A program made the translations under genes and the position numbers. This document shows, in pieces, positions 37,436-45,979 of a stretch of 64,000 nucleotides of DNA (within the stretch, counting starts at the first letter, position 1; every line of letters begins with the position of its first letter). The notes beneath the pieces are model-generated. The model was not told the origin of the DNA. It worked only from the letters and a program-made list of their open reading frames with translations, and did no database searches. Origin of the DNA: Bradyrhizobium huanghuaihaiense. GTDB lineage: Bacteria > Pseudomonadota > Alphaproteobacteria > Rhizobiales > Xanthobacteraceae. The stretch spans positions 1-64,000 of the forward strand of contig NZ_VLLA01000016.1 of the NCBI RefSeq assembly GCF_007830635.1, in the 5' to 3' direction.

Positions 37436-37999
37436 CTAGCTGCTGGCGTTCAGCAGCTTGGCCACGGTGCGGTCGATCTCGTCGTAGCGGCCTTCGCCTG
37501 CGTGCTGGAACACGATCTTGCCGGTCTGGTCGATGATGTATTGCGCTGGCCAATACTGGTTGCTGTAGGCGTTCCAGGTCCTGGAATCGTTGTCCTGCGC
37601 CACCGGATAGGTGATGCCGTGACGCTTCAGCGCGGCCTGCACGTTGGAGGCCGAGCGCTCGAACGGAAACTCCGGCGTGTGCACGCCGACCACGACCAGA
37701 CCCCGGTCCTTGTACTTGGCGTAGAGGTCGGTGACGTGCGGCAGCGTGTTGACGCAGTTGACGCAGCCATAGGTCCAGAAGTCGACCAGCACGACCTTGC
37801 CGCGCAGGTCGGAAAGGCTCAGCGGCTTCGAATTGAACCAGTTGGTGATGCCGGTGAAGTCAGGCGCGGTCTGCTGGCTCGCGGCGGCGGTGACGATGGG
37901 CGTCGCGCGCGCGGTCTCGTCGCAGATGCCGGGGATGACGGCGCCGGTGACGGTGATGCCGATCAGTGCAGCAGACATTGCGAGCAGTTTGAGAGTCAT
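37436..37999 (-). CDS. Thioredoxin-like TlpA/redoxin family protein
   Basis: Exported thiol-disulfide protein of 187 residues. An N-terminal hydrophobic signal (LLAMSAALIGITVTGAVIPG) is followed by a thioredoxin fold with the redox motif WTYGCVNC (Cys79 and Cys82), typical of the TlpA/ResA-like group that also occurs fused to NHL domains or DipZ. The segment GVHTPEFPFERSASNVQAAL and the YWPAQYIIDQTGKIV strand are family features. The ccdA gene is 31 bases upstream on the same strand, which would supply electrons across the membrane. Target proteins are unknown. Confidence 0.9.
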   Translation of the reverse strand: MTLKLLAMSAALIGITVTGAVIPGICDETARATPIVTAAASQQTAPDFTGITNWFNSKPLSLSDLRGKVVLVDFWTYGCVNCVNTLPHVTDLYAKYKDRGLVVVGVHTPEFPFERSASNVQAALKRHGITYPVAQDNDSRTWNAYSNQYWPAQYIIDQTGKIVFQHAGEGRYDEIDRTVAKLLNASS

Positions 38000-38030
38000 G
38001 GAAGCGTCCTCCGGTGAAGTTTTGGGATGA

Positions 38031-38729
38031 TCACAGGCCGATCTGGCCGGTGGGGTAGAATCCGGTGAGCCACGCCACGATCAGCGTGTCGTACTGGAAA
38101 TAGGCGGCGACCGCGAAGGCGATCACGACGACGCCAAAGCCCTGCTGCAGCCGCGGCGAGATGCGCGCGAGGCTGCGCACGCGCGTGGTCGCGGCCTGTC
38201 CGCCATAGGCTATTGCCAGCATCGGGATCGCGGCACCGATGGCGTAGGCGACCAGCAGCGTGCCGGCCCAGGCCAGGTTCCTCGAGGTCGCCACCAGCGT
38301 CAGGATCGAGCCGAGCACGGGGCCTGCACAGGGCGTCCAGACCAGGCCGAGCGTGGTGCCCAGCACAAGCCCGCCGAGCGCGCCCTCGCGCTGCACGCCG
38401 CTCGAGCTGCCGAGATCGAGCCAGCCATTGAGCCGGATCGACAGCCACTCGAACGGCGCCGGCCACAGCATCAGCAGACCGAAGCCGAGCAGCAGGATTG
38501 ACGCCGCCTCGCGCAGCACGTTCGGATCGAAATCGAACAGGCGCGTCAGCGCACCGAGCAGCAGCGCGACCACGGAGAAGGAGACGACGAAGCCGAGCGC
38601 GATCATCGCGGGGCGCAAGTGCCCCGCGCGCCCGATCGAGGCGCCGAGCAGGATCGGCAGCATCGGCAGCGTGCAGGGCGCGGCGATGGTGAGGATGCCG
38701 GCAAGGACGGCGAAGAGAAGCTCGAGCAT
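38031..38729 (-). CDS. ccdA: Cytochrome c biogenesis protein CcdA/DsbD-like membrane electron carrier
   Basis: Integral membrane protein of 232 residues that passes electrons from cytoplasmic thioredoxin to periplasmic thiol proteins. The paired cysteine motifs are APCTLPMLP in helix 1 and TPCAGPVLG in helix 4. It is the short, six-helix CcdA form. The start at 38729 (MLELLFAVLAGILTIAAPC) is fixed by the conserved first helix; the longer frame upstream is not coding. It lies directly upstream of the redoxin, so the pair forms an electron relay. Confidence 0.9.
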   Translation of the reverse strand: MLELLFAVLAGILTIAAPCTLPMLPILLGASIGRAGHLRPAMIALGFVVSFSVVALLLGALTRLFDFDPNVLREAASILLLGFGLLMLWPAPFEWLSIRLNGWLDLGSSSGVQREGALGGLVLGTTLGLVWTPCAGPVLGSILTLVATSRNLAWAGTLLVAYAIGAAIPMLAIAYGGQAATTRVRSLARISPRLQQGFGVVVIAFAVAAYFQYDTLIVAWLTGFYPTGQIGL

Positions 38730-38829
38730 GGCGCACTCGTGATGGAGGTCACGAGGCAGTTCGGAACGGATGCGGCGGTCGTTACGCGACGTCACGGCTT
38801 CGTGACGAAGTGTCGTCGAGACGGCAGTG

Positions 38830-38959
38830 CGCTCCCTCCCCCGCGAGCGGGGGAGGGCTGGGGAGAGGGTGCATCCACAACGGGGCAATCCCCCAGAGGA
38901 AAGAACCCTCACCCGCCGCATTCTGCGAGTGCGTCGGCCTCTCCCGCAAGCGGGAGAGG
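38830..38959. repeat. Palindromic intergenic repeat, family E
   Basis: Hairpin GCTCCCTCCCCCGCGAGCGG ... CTCTCCCGCAAGCGGGAGAG with the CCCTCACCCGCCGC inner segment. Confidence 0.9.
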
Positions 38960-38996
38960 CGGGGCCGCGGCGAGAGCCTGGGCCCCAAATACAAAA

Positions 38997-39025
38997 CGAC
39001 CCGGACGGGGGCATCGTCCGGGTCG
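38997..39025 (-). terminator. Rho-independent terminator of the ECF sigma factor gene
   Basis: Perfect 11-base stem CGACCCGGACG/CGTCCGGGTCG with a seven-base loop. On the minus strand it is followed by TTTTGTATTT, giving a strong intrinsic terminator about 165 bases after the sigma factor stop. Confidence 0.85.
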
Positions 39026-39188
39026 CTGGAGGTCTTGGGAGGTTTAACGAAACCGTATGAGAGCTTTATAGGGGGGAAGTTTTTCCGCCTGATGTTGTCG
39101 TTTGTTTCAATTGTTTCATCGGTGGTAACGCTTCCGTGTCCAGGGATAGGGCCGAAATTGAGGTCCTATCCCTTTGAAATCATTGTCC

Positions 39189-39800
39189 TTACGCGGCGAA
39201 ACGGTCGACGCCGGCGCCCTTAAGCAAGTCGGCGAGTTGCTTGCGGGCGTAGAACATCCGGGTCTTCACCGTGCTCTGGGGGATGCCGATGATCTGCCCG
39301 ACCTCCTCCACCGACTTCTCGTGGTAGTAGACGAGGTTGATGATCTCGCGATGCGCGGGCGACAGCTTGGCGACGCAGGCGCGCAGGATGGCGCTGGTGT
39401 CGCTGCGGTCGAGTGAGGTCTCGGGCGTGTCGCAATCATCGGGGATCTGGCGCACGTCCTCCTGGTCGATGTCCTCGAAGCGGCGCTGGCGCATCGCGGT
39501 CAGCGCCTTGAAGCGGGCGATCGAGAGCAGCCAGGTCGAGACCTGCGAGCGGCCCTGGAATTGGCCGGCGGTGCGCCACACGTCGAGGAACACCTGGCTG
39601 ACCAGATCTTCCGCCGTGGTGGCGTCGCGCACGATGCGCAGGATGAAACGGTAGACCCGCACATTGTGCCGGCAATACAGGATGTGCATCGCGGTCCGGT
39701 TGCCGTCGGCAATGCTTTCGAGAAGCATGTCGTCCGAAGTCGCCTGAGCGGCAATGATGCTCTGGCTGGCCTGGGCGTTGATGGCGATGACGTTCGGCAT
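39189..39800 (-). CDS. ECF-type RNA polymerase sigma factor
   Basis: Extracytoplasmic-function sigma factor of 203 residues. Region 2 covers HNVRVYRFILRIVRDATTAE and DLVSQVFLDVWRTAGQFQGR with ARFKALTAMRQRR; region 4 is LSPAHREIINLVYYHEKSVE then GIPQSTVKTRMFYARKQLAD, a standard helix-turn-helix. No anti-sigma factor gene is adjacent on either side, which is unusual for ECF genes. The start at 39800 follows a GGGGAG ribosome site. Its own terminator separates it from ccdA. Confidence 0.93.
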   Translation of the reverse strand: MPNVIAINAQASQSIIAAQATSDDMLLESIADGNRTAMHILYCRHNVRVYRFILRIVRDATTAEDLVSQVFLDVWRTAGQFQGRSQVSTWLLSIARFKALTAMRQRRFEDIDQEDVRQIPDDCDTPETSLDRSDTSAILRACVAKLSPAHREIINLVYYHEKSVEEVGQIIGIPQSTVKTRMFYARKQLADLLKGAGVDRFAA

Positions 39801-40236
39801 GGACTTGGCTCCCCGTAGCGCCGCAACCGAGCGGCGTTTCCTTGGACCAAAGTGTTAATCAGCCACCGTTTCGGGACGTCTGCGCGAAAAGCGGAAAATG
39901 GTTTCGTGCGCGGCCAATTTGTTTCGTCGGACAGGGCGCGACGAAACATTCGGGGCAAAAAGTCGTGGAATTTCAATATACGGGAAATACGGGGTGGGGG
40001 ATTTTGACGCGGACGGAGCCGAGGGGAACGTATTTCGGGGGATTGCGTTCGGTCGGGCCGCGCCCACCACTGTCGTCCCGGGGCGCGCGCAGCGCGAGCC
40101 CGGGACCCATAGCCACAGGATGCAGTTTGACGAAGACTCTGAGTTGCCGGCTCGGCGTCATAACCACTCCCTGTGGTTATGGGTCCCGGGCTCGCTTCGC
40201 GCCCCGGGACGACGGCGGTGGGTGCGGCCCGCGCCC
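39801..40236. other. Intergenic region upstream of the ECF sigma factor
   Basis: Gene-free stretch of 436 bases with the sigma factor promoter side, a perfect nine-base inverted repeat (GTTTCGTCG at 39921 with CGACGAAAC at 39939) that could be a regulatory site, and the family A repeat at 40072-40213. Confidence 0.6.
40072..40213. repeat. Palindromic intergenic repeat, family A
   Basis: Inverted repeat GTCGTCCCGGGGCGCGCGC ... GCGCCCCGGGACGAC with inner GACCCATAGCCACAGG/CCTGTGGTTATGGGTC arms. It ends 24 bases before the response regulator stop. Confidence 0.9.
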
Positions 40237-40971
40237 CTACGCCTTCTCGCCACCCGGCGAGAACAGATAGCCGCCGCCGCGGATGGTGCGGATCACGGCG
40301 GGCTTGGCCGGATCGGGCTCGATCTTGCGGCGGATGCGCATGATGCGCAGATCGACCGCGCGGTCGAAGGCTTCGGCGTCGCGCGCATTGGCGAGCTCCA
40401 GCAGGCGCTCGCGCGACAGCACGCGCTTGGGATTGGCCGCGAACACCTTGAGCAGCCCGAATTCGGATGCGGTCAGCGGATGCTCGTTGCCCTCGTCGTC
40501 GCGCAGCGCCTGCGCTTCGAGGTCGAGCCATTTGGTGCCGAAGCGCACCAGCTGGTCCTTGTCGGATTTCGCCGCGGCCTCTGCCGCGGCGGCCTTCACC
40601 GGCGTGCTCCGCCGCAGCACCGAGCGGATGCGCGCCATCAATTCGCGCAGCTCGCAGGGCTTTGCCACGTAGTCGTCGGCGCCAAGCTCGAGGCCGACGA
40701 CGCGGTCGATCGGGCTCGCGGTCGCCGTCAGCATGATCACGGGCACGTTGATGCGGCTCTTGAGGTCGCGGATGATCGAGAGCCCGTCTTCCTCGGGCAT
40801 GTTGAGATCGAGCACGACGAGATCGGGCATGCCGCCCTGGATCGCGGCGCGGAGCGACTTGCCGCCGTCGCACAGCGTCACGGTGAAGCCGTGCATCTTG
40901 AGGTAATCGCCGACCATCTCCCGGGCCGGGGCCTCGTCGTCGACAATCATGATGTGCTGGCTTTGGGTCAT
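40237..40971 (-). CDS. OmpR/PhoB-type response regulator
   Basis: DNA-binding response regulator of 244 residues. The receiver domain has the acidic pair Asp11-Asp12, phosphoacceptor Asp55 (VVLDLNMP) and the KPCELREL lysine. A winged-helix domain follows (ASEFGLLKVFAANPKRVLSR ... RKIEPDPAKPAVIRTIRGGG). The two domains are joined by an alanine-rich linker. It is the last gene of the operon with the DctP-like binding protein and two kinases, ten bases after the hybrid kinase stop, and is the likely transcription output of that pathway. Confidence 0.95.
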   Translation of the reverse strand: MTQSQHIMIVDDEAPAREMVGDYLKMHGFTVTLCDGGKSLRAAIQGGMPDLVVLDLNMPEEDGLSIIRDLKSRINVPVIMLTATASPIDRVVGLELGADDYVAKPCELRELMARIRSVLRRSTPVKAAAAEAAAKSDKDQLVRFGTKWLDLEAQALRDDEGNEHPLTASEFGLLKVFAANPKRVLSRERLLELANARDAEAFDRAVDLRIMRIRRKIEPDPAKPAVIRTIRGGGYLFSPGGEKA

Positions 40972-40981
40972 GGTCTCTAGA

Positions 40982-42727
40982 TCACGGCATCTCGGTCGCA
41001 GGGAGGGTGATGGTGAAGGTCGAGCCCTTGCCGGGGCCCTCGCTGTCGGCGGTCACCTCGCCGCCGTGCATGTCGATGATACGCTTGACGATGGATAACC
41101 CAAGCCCCGTCGAGCTCTCGCCGGCGGTCGGCTTGGCGGACAGTCGCTGGAACCGGCCGAACAGGCGGCCGAGATCCTCCGGCGACAGGCCGGCGCCCTC
41201 GTCGCTGACGCGGACGATGGTGTCGCTGCCCTCATGGAGGACCGCAACGCCGATCTTGCCGCCGATTGGCGAGTATTTGATGGCATTGCTGATGAGATTG
41301 TCGATCGCCTCGCGGATGCGGTCGGTGTCGCACATGGTGACGATGTTGGGCGGCGCGGTGACGCTGATCGCCTGCTGCTTGTTGACGGCGAGCGGCTGGT
41401 TGGCCTCGGCGACCTCCTTCACCAGCGCCGCGACGTCGACCGGCTCGCGGCGGATGGTGATGTCGAAGGCATCCGCCATCGCGTCCGAGATCAGATGGTC
41501 GACCATCGTGGTCAGGCGCTTGGTGGCGTCGCGGATGTGGTCGACCTGGGCGACCACGCCGCTTGCCGACGCGCCGGTCGAGATCAGCTCCTTCAGCATC
41601 TCGGTGCGGCCGAGAATGACGCCGAGCGGGTTCTTCAGGTCGTGCGCGACGGTGCCCAGGATCTCGTTCTTGAAGCCGTTGGCGCGCTGCAGCCGCAGCC
41701 ATTGCGCCGACAGGCGGCGGTTGGCCTGCATCAGGGCGCGGGTGCGCTGGGCGACGCGGTCTTCCAGCTGGGTGTTGGCGTCCTGCAGTTGCTGGTAGAG
41801 GATGACGTTGTCGAAGGCGATCGAGAGCCTAGAGGAGAAGATCTCGACCAGCGAGCGGTCGGTCTCCGACAGCTCGCGCTCGGCCTGCAGCAGCACCACC
41901 ACCTCGCGGCCGGAGCCGGTGCGCAAATAGATCACGCTGCGATGGTCGGCGAATTCGTTCTTGCGGCGCTGGAACGCGGCCTCCACCATCTCGCGCAGCT
42001 CGGGGTCGAGCGCCTTCGACGACGTAGTGCCGATGAAGCGGCTGTAGCAGCCGCTGCCGGCGAGCACCGACAGCTCGGGGTCGATGCCGCCATTGTCGCG
42101 CAGGACCAGTATACCGGCGCAGTCGACGTTGAGCAGCGAGGCGAGCTGGGTCAGCACGCCCTCGGCGAGCCGCTGCATCGACTTGAAGTCGTACAGCGTG
42201 GACGCGGCATCGATGATGATCTCGAGCCCGCGCCGCGTCTGCACCATGCGCTCGAGCTGCTGATAGGAGCGCAGCGCCGCGGTCAGCGAGGTGAACAGCT
42301 TGTCGGCGGTGAGCTCGGTCTTGGCCTTGTAGTCGTTGATGTCGTACTGCACGATCACGCGCCGCTCGGGCGCCTGGCCGGGCTGGCCGGTGCGCAGGAT
42401 GATGCGCACGGTCTCGTTCCTGATCTCGTTGCGGATGAACTCGACCAGCTCGAGGCCGGCCACATCCGTCTCCATGATGACGTCGAGCAGCACCGCGGCG
42501 ATGTCGCTGTGCGCGGCCATCAGCTTGCGGCCTTCGGCGGCGGAATAGGCGGAGAGAATCTCCAGGCTCTGGCCGTTGAGGCTGTAGTCGGACAGCGCGA
42601 AGCGGGTGCCGTCATGCACGGCCGGATCGTCGTCGATGACGGCGATCTTCCATTTCCGTGCGTTCTGGTCCTCCGACGCGGTACCGGTGTCGTCGATCAG
42701 GTGGAGGACATCGTCCTGTTCGGCCAT
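40982..42727 (-). CDS. Soluble hybrid protein: receiver, DUF3369, histidine kinase
   Basis: Cytoplasmic signalling protein of 581 residues with no membrane helix. An N-terminal receiver domain (IDDDP, residues 31-35; phosphoacceptor Asp82 in LLDVIM) is followed by a DUF3369 region (about 130-305, with YDINDYKAKTELTADKLFTS), a coiled coil, and a HisKA-HATPase kinase with the H-box VAHDLKNPLGV (His362) and GTGLGLSIVKR-type G2 box (written GLGLSIVKRIID). Receiver-first kinases usually receive a phosphate from another kinase and pass it on. The start overlaps the upstream kinase gene by 31 bases. It sits between a sensor kinase and a response regulator, so it is probably the middle step of a phosphorelay. 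Confidence 0.92.
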   Translation of the reverse strand: MAEQDDVLHLIDDTGTASEDQNARKWKIAVIDDDPAVHDGTRFALSDYSLNGQSLEILSAYSAAEGRKLMAAHSDIAAVLLDVIMETDVAGLELVEFIRNEIRNETVRIILRTGQPGQAPERRVIVQYDINDYKAKTELTADKLFTSLTAALRSYQQLERMVQTRRGLEIIIDAASTLYDFKSMQRLAEGVLTQLASLLNVDCAGILVLRDNGGIDPELSVLAGSGCYSRFIGTTSSKALDPELREMVEAAFQRRKNEFADHRSVIYLRTGSGREVVVLLQAERELSETDRSLVEIFSSRLSIAFDNVILYQQLQDANTQLEDRVAQRTRALMQANRRLSAQWLRLQRANGFKNEILGTVAHDLKNPLGVILGRTEMLKELISTGASASGVVAQVDHIRDATKRLTTMVDHLISDAMADAFDITIRREPVDVAALVKEVAEANQPLAVNKQQAISVTAPPNIVTMCDTDRIREAIDNLISNAIKYSPIGGKIGVAVLHEGSDTIVRVSDEGAGLSPEDLGRLFGRFQRLSAKPTAGESSTGLGLSIVKRIIDMHGGEVTADSEGPGKGSTFTITLPATEMP

Positions 42728-44775
42728 TGAGAAGTCCCGTCAATCTCTGTGCTTTGCGCGCCGCCCTTGGCGACCCGGGGCATGATAATGCGAAAAGTGG
42801 TGCCTTGTCCCAGCTTGGATTCCAGCATCATGCGACCGCCGAGCTGCTGGGTGACGAGGTTATAGACGATATGAAGCCCGAGTCCCGTGCCACCTTCATT
42901 GCGCCGGGTGGTAAAGAATGGGTCAAAGGCCTGGCGCTGCACGTCCGGGGTCATGCCGGCCCCGTCGTCGGTGAAGATGATCTCGATGTCGTCGGCCCCG
43001 CGCGGCCGCGCCGAGATCGTGATGGTGCCGGCGCGCCCGTCGGCGAAGGCATGGTTGGCGGCGTTGAGGAAGAGGTTGGTCAGGATCTGGCCGTAGGAGC
43101 CGGGATAGCCGTCCAGCAGCAGCCCCTCGGGCACGTCGACCTCGAGCGTGATCGGCGAGCGCTTCAGCACGGGCCGCAGGCTCGCGATGATCTGGTCGGT
43201 GGCTTCGCTGAGTGAGAACTGCCGCCGCTCGGCATGGGAGCGGTCGACCGCGACCTGCTTGAACGACTGGATCAGCTCGCCGGCGCGGGTGAGGTTGGCG
43301 ACGAGCTGCTGCGAGGCGTCGCGCGAGGACTGCACGAACTCCTCGAGCTGCGAGCGGCGCAGGCCGCCGTCGCCCCTGAGCTGGGCCTCGAAGATCTCGG
43401 TCCGCCGGGCAAAGCTGGAGGCAACCGTGAGGCTGATGCCGATGGGGTTGTTGACCTCGTGGGCAACGCCGGCGACGAGACCGCCGAGCGCGGCGAGCCG
43501 CTCGGCGTCGATCAGGTTCTGCTGTGCGGTATTGAGCTCGAGCAGCGCGCTCTCGGCCTTCTCCTTGGAGGCGCGCAGCTCGTCCTCGGTCTCGCGCTTG
43601 GCGATGGCGTTCTCGCGGAACACCTCCACCGCGCGTGCCATGGCGCCGACCTCGTCACGTGCCTTGGTGCCCTGCACCTCGCGGTCGAGGTTGCCGAGCG
43701 TGATCGCGCGCATCGCCGCCATGATCTGCTGCAGCGGCAGCCGGATCGACAGCGCGATCAGCACGCCGGCGGTGAGGATGATGCCGAGGAAGATCACCGC
43801 GATCGACAGCACCCGCCGCGAGATATCGGCCAGCGTGCGGTCGAAGGTCTCCTGCGCCTTCTGCTCGCGCTGGCGCATCTTGGTGGAGAGATCGTCGATG
43901 GCGCCGATCGCCTCGGCCTGGCTGGCGTCGATGGAGTTGCGCAAGAGCTCGGTGCGGCTCGTCAGCTGCTCGGAGAGTTTTGCGAAGCCCTCGCGTAAGG
44001 ACGCGGTGCGGGCCCCGAGCCGTTGCAGCGCCATGCGCTGGAGATCGTTGTCGGCGAGATCGATCATGACGGGAATGGTCTTCTCGATCGTCTCGGTATG
44101 GCGGCGCGCATCGTCGGCGGCGCCCGCCGACTGCGACAGATAGTAGGAATTGGCCGCGACCAGCATCGCAGTGAAGGCCTCGCGCGACTTGCCGAGCGAG
44201 GGCCAGATCAGCGCGTCGCGATGGCCGGTGGCGCCCTCGATGATGGAATAGAGCCCGGCCATGTCCCTGGCCGGGCCCTGCACCTGATCCTCATAGGTCT
44301 TCGCGATCGTGGCCTGCACGCTGCGCAGCTCGCCGAAGCCGTTGAGGAAGCGCTCGGTGGTGCGCTCCAGCTCCTCGACCGAGCCCGACAGCATCGGGTC
44401 CTTGGCGGCGCGGTTGCTCAGCGTGCCCAGCACCGCCTCGCGCAGCAACAGGATCTCGGCGAACAGGTCCGGGCTCGGCTGGTTGATGTAGCGGTGGATC
44501 AGATTGTGCAGCCGTCCGGTCTCGCTCTCGAGCAGCGCCAGGATGCGGTCGGATTCGCGCACCTGGCGCACGTCGTCCCAGGCCGAGCCCAGCACCAGCG
44601 AGCCGTTCCAGATCAGCGCCACCAGCACCACCACGACGGCGGAGTTCAGCGCCGCGATCGACAGGATGCGCCAGCGGATCGGGACGGCCCGGAGCGCGCC
44701 GACGAGCCGCGCGCGCAGCCGCCCGATCGGACCGGGCGGCCTGTCTGCGTTCTCGCTGTGTCCAAGCGCGGGCAA
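42697..44775 (-). CDS. Membrane sensor histidine kinase (TorS-like layout)
   Basis: Sensor kinase of 692 residues. Helix 1 (about 37-56), a long all-helical periplasmic domain of about 265 residues (60-322), helix 2 (323-345), a HAMP domain, a coiled coil and a HisKA domain with VAHEVNNPIGIS (His439), then a HATPase with LTNLFLNAANHAF (N box), FTDDGAGM and GGTGLGLHIVYN (G boxes). The large helical periplasmic sensor resembles TorS, which binds a separate periplasmic partner protein. Here the upstream gene, six bases away, is a TRAP-type binding protein that could be that partner. It has no receiver of its own. Confidence 0.92.
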   Translation of the reverse strand: MPALGHSENADRPPGPIGRLRARLVGALRAVPIRWRILSIAALNSAVVVVLVALIWNGSLVLGSAWDDVRQVRESDRILALLESETGRLHNLIHRYINQPSPDLFAEILLLREAVLGTLSNRAAKDPMLSGSVEELERTTERFLNGFGELRSVQATIAKTYEDQVQGPARDMAGLYSIIEGATGHRDALIWPSLGKSREAFTAMLVAANSYYLSQSAGAADDARRHTETIEKTIPVMIDLADNDLQRMALQRLGARTASLREGFAKLSEQLTSRTELLRNSIDASQAEAIGAIDDLSTKMRQREQKAQETFDRTLADISRRVLSIAVIFLGIILTAGVLIALSIRLPLQQIMAAMRAITLGNLDREVQGTKARDEVGAMARAVEVFRENAIAKRETEDELRASKEKAESALLELNTAQQNLIDAERLAALGGLVAGVAHEVNNPIGISLTVASSFARRTEIFEAQLRGDGGLRRSQLEEFVQSSRDASQQLVANLTRAGELIQSFKQVAVDRSHAERRQFSLSEATDQIIASLRPVLKRSPITLEVDVPEGLLLDGYPGSYGQILTNLFLNAANHAFADGRAGTITISARPRGADDIEIIFTDDGAGMTPDVQRQAFDPFFTTRRNEGGTGLGLHIVYNLVTQQLGGRMMLESKLGQGTTFRIIMPRVAKGGAQSTEIDGTSQWPNRTMSST

Positions 44776-44781
44776 CAGGCC

Positions 44782-45777
44782 TCACTCCACCTTGCGAATG
44801 CGTTCGATCAGTATGGCCGCGGCGGGATCCTGGGCGGCCCTGGTGTAGATCGCGGCCATGGCGTCCTCGAACGGCTTGCGGTCGATATCCCTGACGATGC
44901 TGACGCCGGCCGCCCGCGCTTTAAGCTGCGACTGCTCCTCGAGGTCGCGCCACTTCTCGCGCATGAACCGGCTGGAGCGCCGCGCAGCCTCCCGGAAGAT
45001 GGTCTGGTCCTCCGCCGAGAGGCTGCGCCAGGCCTTCAGCGAGATCACCAGCACCTCCGGGCTCATCGTGTGCTCGGTCAGCGTGTAGTGCCCGGCGTGC
45101 TTGTAATGGTCGGTTGTCACGAAGGATGGCCAGTTGTTTTCGGCGCCGTCGATCAGGTGGTTGGCAAGCCCGGTGAGCACCTGCCCATAGGGCATCTCGA
45201 CCGGTTCGGCGCCGAGCGAGCGGATCATCTGGCTCATCAACTCCGACTGCTGCACCCGGATCCGCAGGCCCCGGAGGTCTTCGATGCTCCTGATAGGACG
45301 GATACCGTTGTAGATCGACCGTGCCCCGGAATCGTAGAAGCAGAGCCCGACGAAGCCGTAGGGCTCGAAACTGTTCAGGATCTCGCCGCCGATCGGCCCG
45401 TCCAGCACCTTCTGCATGTGCTCGATGGACCGGAACAGGAACGGCATGGCGAGCACGTTCATGGCCGGAACGAAATTGCCGATCAGGGCGACATTGGTCC
45501 GGTTGAGGTCGATCGCGCCGGCCCGGGTCTGCTCGATGGTCTCCTTCTCCTCGCCGAGCTGGCGGGAGTGGAACACCTTGACCTCGTGCCGGCCGCCGGT
45601 GCGCTCGGCGATCAGGGCGCCCATGTAGCGCAGCGCCTGCACGGTCGGGTAATCCTCGGTCTGGGTGTCGGCGGCGCGGAATTCGCGCGCAATGGCGTCC
45701 GTCGCGCAGAGCGCGAGCAAAAGCGCGACGAAAACCACCCCGGTCCGCGAGAGTTCGGCACGGCTCAACACTGGCAC
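44782..45777 (-). CDS. Orphan TRAP-type (DctP) solute-binding protein
   Basis: Periplasmic binding protein of the DctP family, 331 residues. The DctP features are clear: GEEKETIEQTRAGAIDLNRT, FRSIEHMQKVLDGPIGGEIL, LRGLRIRVQQSELMSQMIRS, and GQVLTGLANHLIDGAENNWP, the last containing the family motif for carboxylate binding. The first codons form a signal (VVFVALLLALCATDAIA). The GTG start at 45777 follows an AAGGGG ribosome site. No dctQ or dctM permease genes are present; instead the protein is followed, six bases on, by a sensor kinase. It probably acts as a ligand-sensing partner rather than, or as well as, a transporter part. Confidence 0.9.
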   Translation of the reverse strand: MPVLSRAELSRTGVVFVALLLALCATDAIAREFRAADTQTEDYPTVQALRYMGALIAERTGGRHEVKVFHSRQLGEEKETIEQTRAGAIDLNRTNVALIGNFVPAMNVLAMPFLFRSIEHMQKVLDGPIGGEILNSFEPYGFVGLCFYDSGARSIYNGIRPIRSIEDLRGLRIRVQQSELMSQMIRSLGAEPVEMPYGQVLTGLANHLIDGAENNWPSFVTTDHYKHAGHYTLTEHTMSPEVLVISLKAWRSLSAEDQTIFREAARRSSRFMREKWRDLEEQSQLKARAAGVSIVRDIDRKPFEDAMAAIYTRAAQDPAAAILIERIRKVE

Positions 45778-45979
45778 ACTCAGCCCCTTAGTGGTGGAGT
45801 CTATGGCGGGAGCAAAAGGTTCAACGCAATCTAGCAGATGGTTAAGAGAAGGCCATCCCGCGCCGGGCCCGCGGGCTGATTGTGCGGCGCGGCCGCCTCT
45901 CATTCCCGGTTGAAACCGCAAATGCCGCGCCTTAAGCAGGAGCAGCCGCCTTTCGTCGTGCGACACGGGAAGAGCCATC

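Larger units (their letters stand above)
38730..39188. other. Intergenic region between ccdA and the sigma factor gene
   Basis: Gene-free stretch of 459 bases. It holds a family E repeat, the terminator of the sigma factor transcript, and a second hairpin (GGGATAGG at 39143 with CCTATCCC at 39165). The ccdA promoter must lie before 38830, but no clear match was seen. Confidence 0.6.
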
